From contig NC_088100.1 in assembly GCF_036370855.1 (NCBI RefSeq), positions 35,104,563 through 35,168,562 of the forward strand: a DNA stretch of 64,000 nucleotides. Direction: 5' to 3'. A program made the position numbers and the translations under genes. The notes beneath the pieces were generated by a model. That model was given only the letters and a program-made list of their open reading frames with translations. It was not told the DNA's origin and ran no database searches. This document shows positions 63,276-64,000 of the stretch, in pieces. This stretch comes from Dromaius novaehollandiae (lineage: Eukaryota; Chordata; Aves; Casuariiformes; Dromaiidae). How positions within the stretch are numbered: the stretch's first letter is position 1; each line of letters starts with the position of its first letter.

Positions 63276-63371
63276 CGGCTCTCCTGGGATCGACAGCCCA
63301 TTGGGGCCCTGTGGACCTGGTGGGCCTTGAGGCCCAGGAGGACCTGTCTCACCACGAGGACCGGGTGGCCC
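63276..63371 (-). CDS. COL12A1: COL12A1 exon, COL2 helix with an imperfection (96 nt)
   Basis: The exon encodes 32 residues, beginning [10 protein letters not shown] and ending GLSIPGEP. Eight regular Gly-X-Y triplets are followed by a break, where GLSIP places five residues between glycines instead of three. A GLSI break at this place in COL2 is a FACIT feature that I also recall from collagen XIV. The acceptor is CTTTAAG and the donor GTGAGT, both phase 0. At 96 nt it is not a multiple of 9, as expected for an exon carrying a helix interruption. Antisense proline-rich ORFs over it are shadows of the Gly-Pro repeat. Confidence 0.9.
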
Positions 63372-63865
63372 CTTAAAGCAGAAAATAAAACAAGATTTAA
63401 AACTACAACCTCTTCTTAGATCTGTAGCTGCACAATCCTTTGCGTTAGGCATTTTAGGGTAAGTCAGCAGCCTGGAGACACACTGACACTCAAAATAGGT
63501 ATATCCTGGAAGCAGTTATTCAAATGCCTTATCTTTCCTGGAAGTCTCAGACCAATATAAGCTTTCTGGCAGTGTTAACTGGAAGCATAGCTGTCTCCTC
63601 TGTACAGAAGAAAAGAGAACAATGCTGCAGGGTGTGTATTTCCACCCTCATACATGCAATCTAGTTTCCTTATGCAGGGTCAATGTCTTTTAGGCTACAT
63701 ATATAGTCTTAGATAGACTACACATAAATAAAATATTACATAGATGTATTTCCAATTAAATTTTTTATAATCCCCATTCTTAGCACAAGATAAAATTCAG
63801 CATACAAATTTTCATACAGGTAAGTATGTCACAACATGATAGATGTACTCCAGAAAGATACTTAC

Positions 63866-63919
63866 AGATGATCCAGTCAAACCCCTTTCACCTCTGGGAC
63901 CTTTAGCACCTGGACCACC
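63866..63919 (-). CDS. COL12A1: COL12A1 exon, COL2 helix (54 nt)
   Basis: This is the most upstream exon in the window. It encodes 18 residues as six perfect Gly-X-Y triplets, from GGPGAKGPRG to GLTGSS. The acceptor is a TTTAG directly before GGTGGT and the donor is GTAAGT. Both borders are phase 0, and the 54-nt length is the classic collagen exon unit. It lies in COL2, the longer of the two collagenous domains of collagen XII. The remaining 81 bases to the window edge are intron, so the next upstream exon is out of view. Confidence 0.9.
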
Positions 63920-64000
63920 CTAAATTGAACATTTGGGAAAAAATCTATTTTATACAAGCAAGGGTACATCATACTAGTCTGAGCTATGAATCCCCTTTAT

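Larger units (their letters stand above)
42315..64000 (-). other. COL12A1: COL12A1 gene, 3' part (partial; continues past the right edge)
   Basis: This is the 3' end of the gene for collagen XII alpha-1, a secreted homotrimeric FACIT collagen that sits on collagen I fibrils in tendon, ligament, periosteum and other dense tissue. Eleven internal exons and two alternative last exons are visible, all with AG acceptors and GT donors and a continuous frame. They cover most of the COL2 helix, NC2, COL1 and NC1. The large N-terminal region (VWA, fibronectin III and thrombospondin-N domains) is outside the window. COL14A1 is the nearest alternative. It is disfavoured because NC2 here reads [16 protein letters not shown] and the helix ends in [16 protein letters not shown], both as I recall for collagen XII, and because no gene follows for 42 kb. 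The shorter introns (for example 45933-46992, 47062-48005, 58032-58931, 58986-60171, 63372-63865) hold no recognisable extra exon. The left boundary is the inferred poly(A) site. Confidence 0.9.

Noticed and set aside
63144..63419. Plus-strand 91-codon ORF across 63276-63371
   Set aside because: Shadow of the minus-strand COL2 exon with an imperfection. No splice or domain support on the plus strand.

Overview
The window is vertebrate nuclear DNA, most likely from a bird. Two things point that way. Intron-split collagen exons lie on the minus strand, and several decayed CR1-type LINE fragments are present, the dominant repeat of sauropsids. One of these (about 41.83-41.91 kb) has the avian CR1 tail wording. 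I cannot name the species.

The only protein-coding gene I can support is the 3' part of COL12A1 (collagen type XII alpha-1, a FACIT collagen), on the minus strand from about 42.3 kb to the right edge and continuing beyond it. Eleven spliced internal exons and two alternative terminal exons could be placed to the base by AG/GT sites and unbroken reading frame. In protein order (right to left) they encode most of the COL2 triple helix (seven exons, 63919 to 50015), the NC2 segment with its cysteine (49910-49844 and the start of 48194-48006), the COL1 helix (rest of 48194-48006, 47061-46993, 45932-45762), and NC1. The COL1/NC1 junction carries the FACIT signature of two cysteines four residues apart (CDSSQC). 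From there the transcript can end two ways. It can splice to 43414-43233, giving a long NC1 with a basic C-terminus, or to a very short exon at 44641-44631, giving three residues and a stop. This matches the known long and short NC1 forms of collagen XII. The NC2 wording and the [15 protein letters not shown] junction separate it from COL14A1, whose NC2 and C-terminus read differently.

The left 42 kb is AT-rich DNA with no recognisable gene, downstream of the COL12A1 3' end. This agrees with the large gene-poor interval next to COL12A1 in other amniotes. It holds old CR1-type fragments (about 2.6-2.7, 2.8-4.45, 14.7-15.0, 16.8-17.7, 31.2-31.6, 34.2-34.5 and 41.8-41.9 kb), low-complexity tracts, a CpG-rich segment at 30.2-30.8 kb with the longest ORF in the window, and a small GC-rich patch at 33.9-34.1 kb. 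I recognised no tRNA, rRNA, CRISPR or intact mobile element. The short ORFs across the region look like chance ORFs or decayed CR1.

The points most worth checking are the two alternative COL12A1 3' ends, the polyadenylation hexamer overlapping the long-form stop codon, complementary T/G and A/C tracts in the 3' UTR, a canonical G-quadruplex motif in an intron, and the CpG-rich segment flanked by a 10-bp direct repeat.
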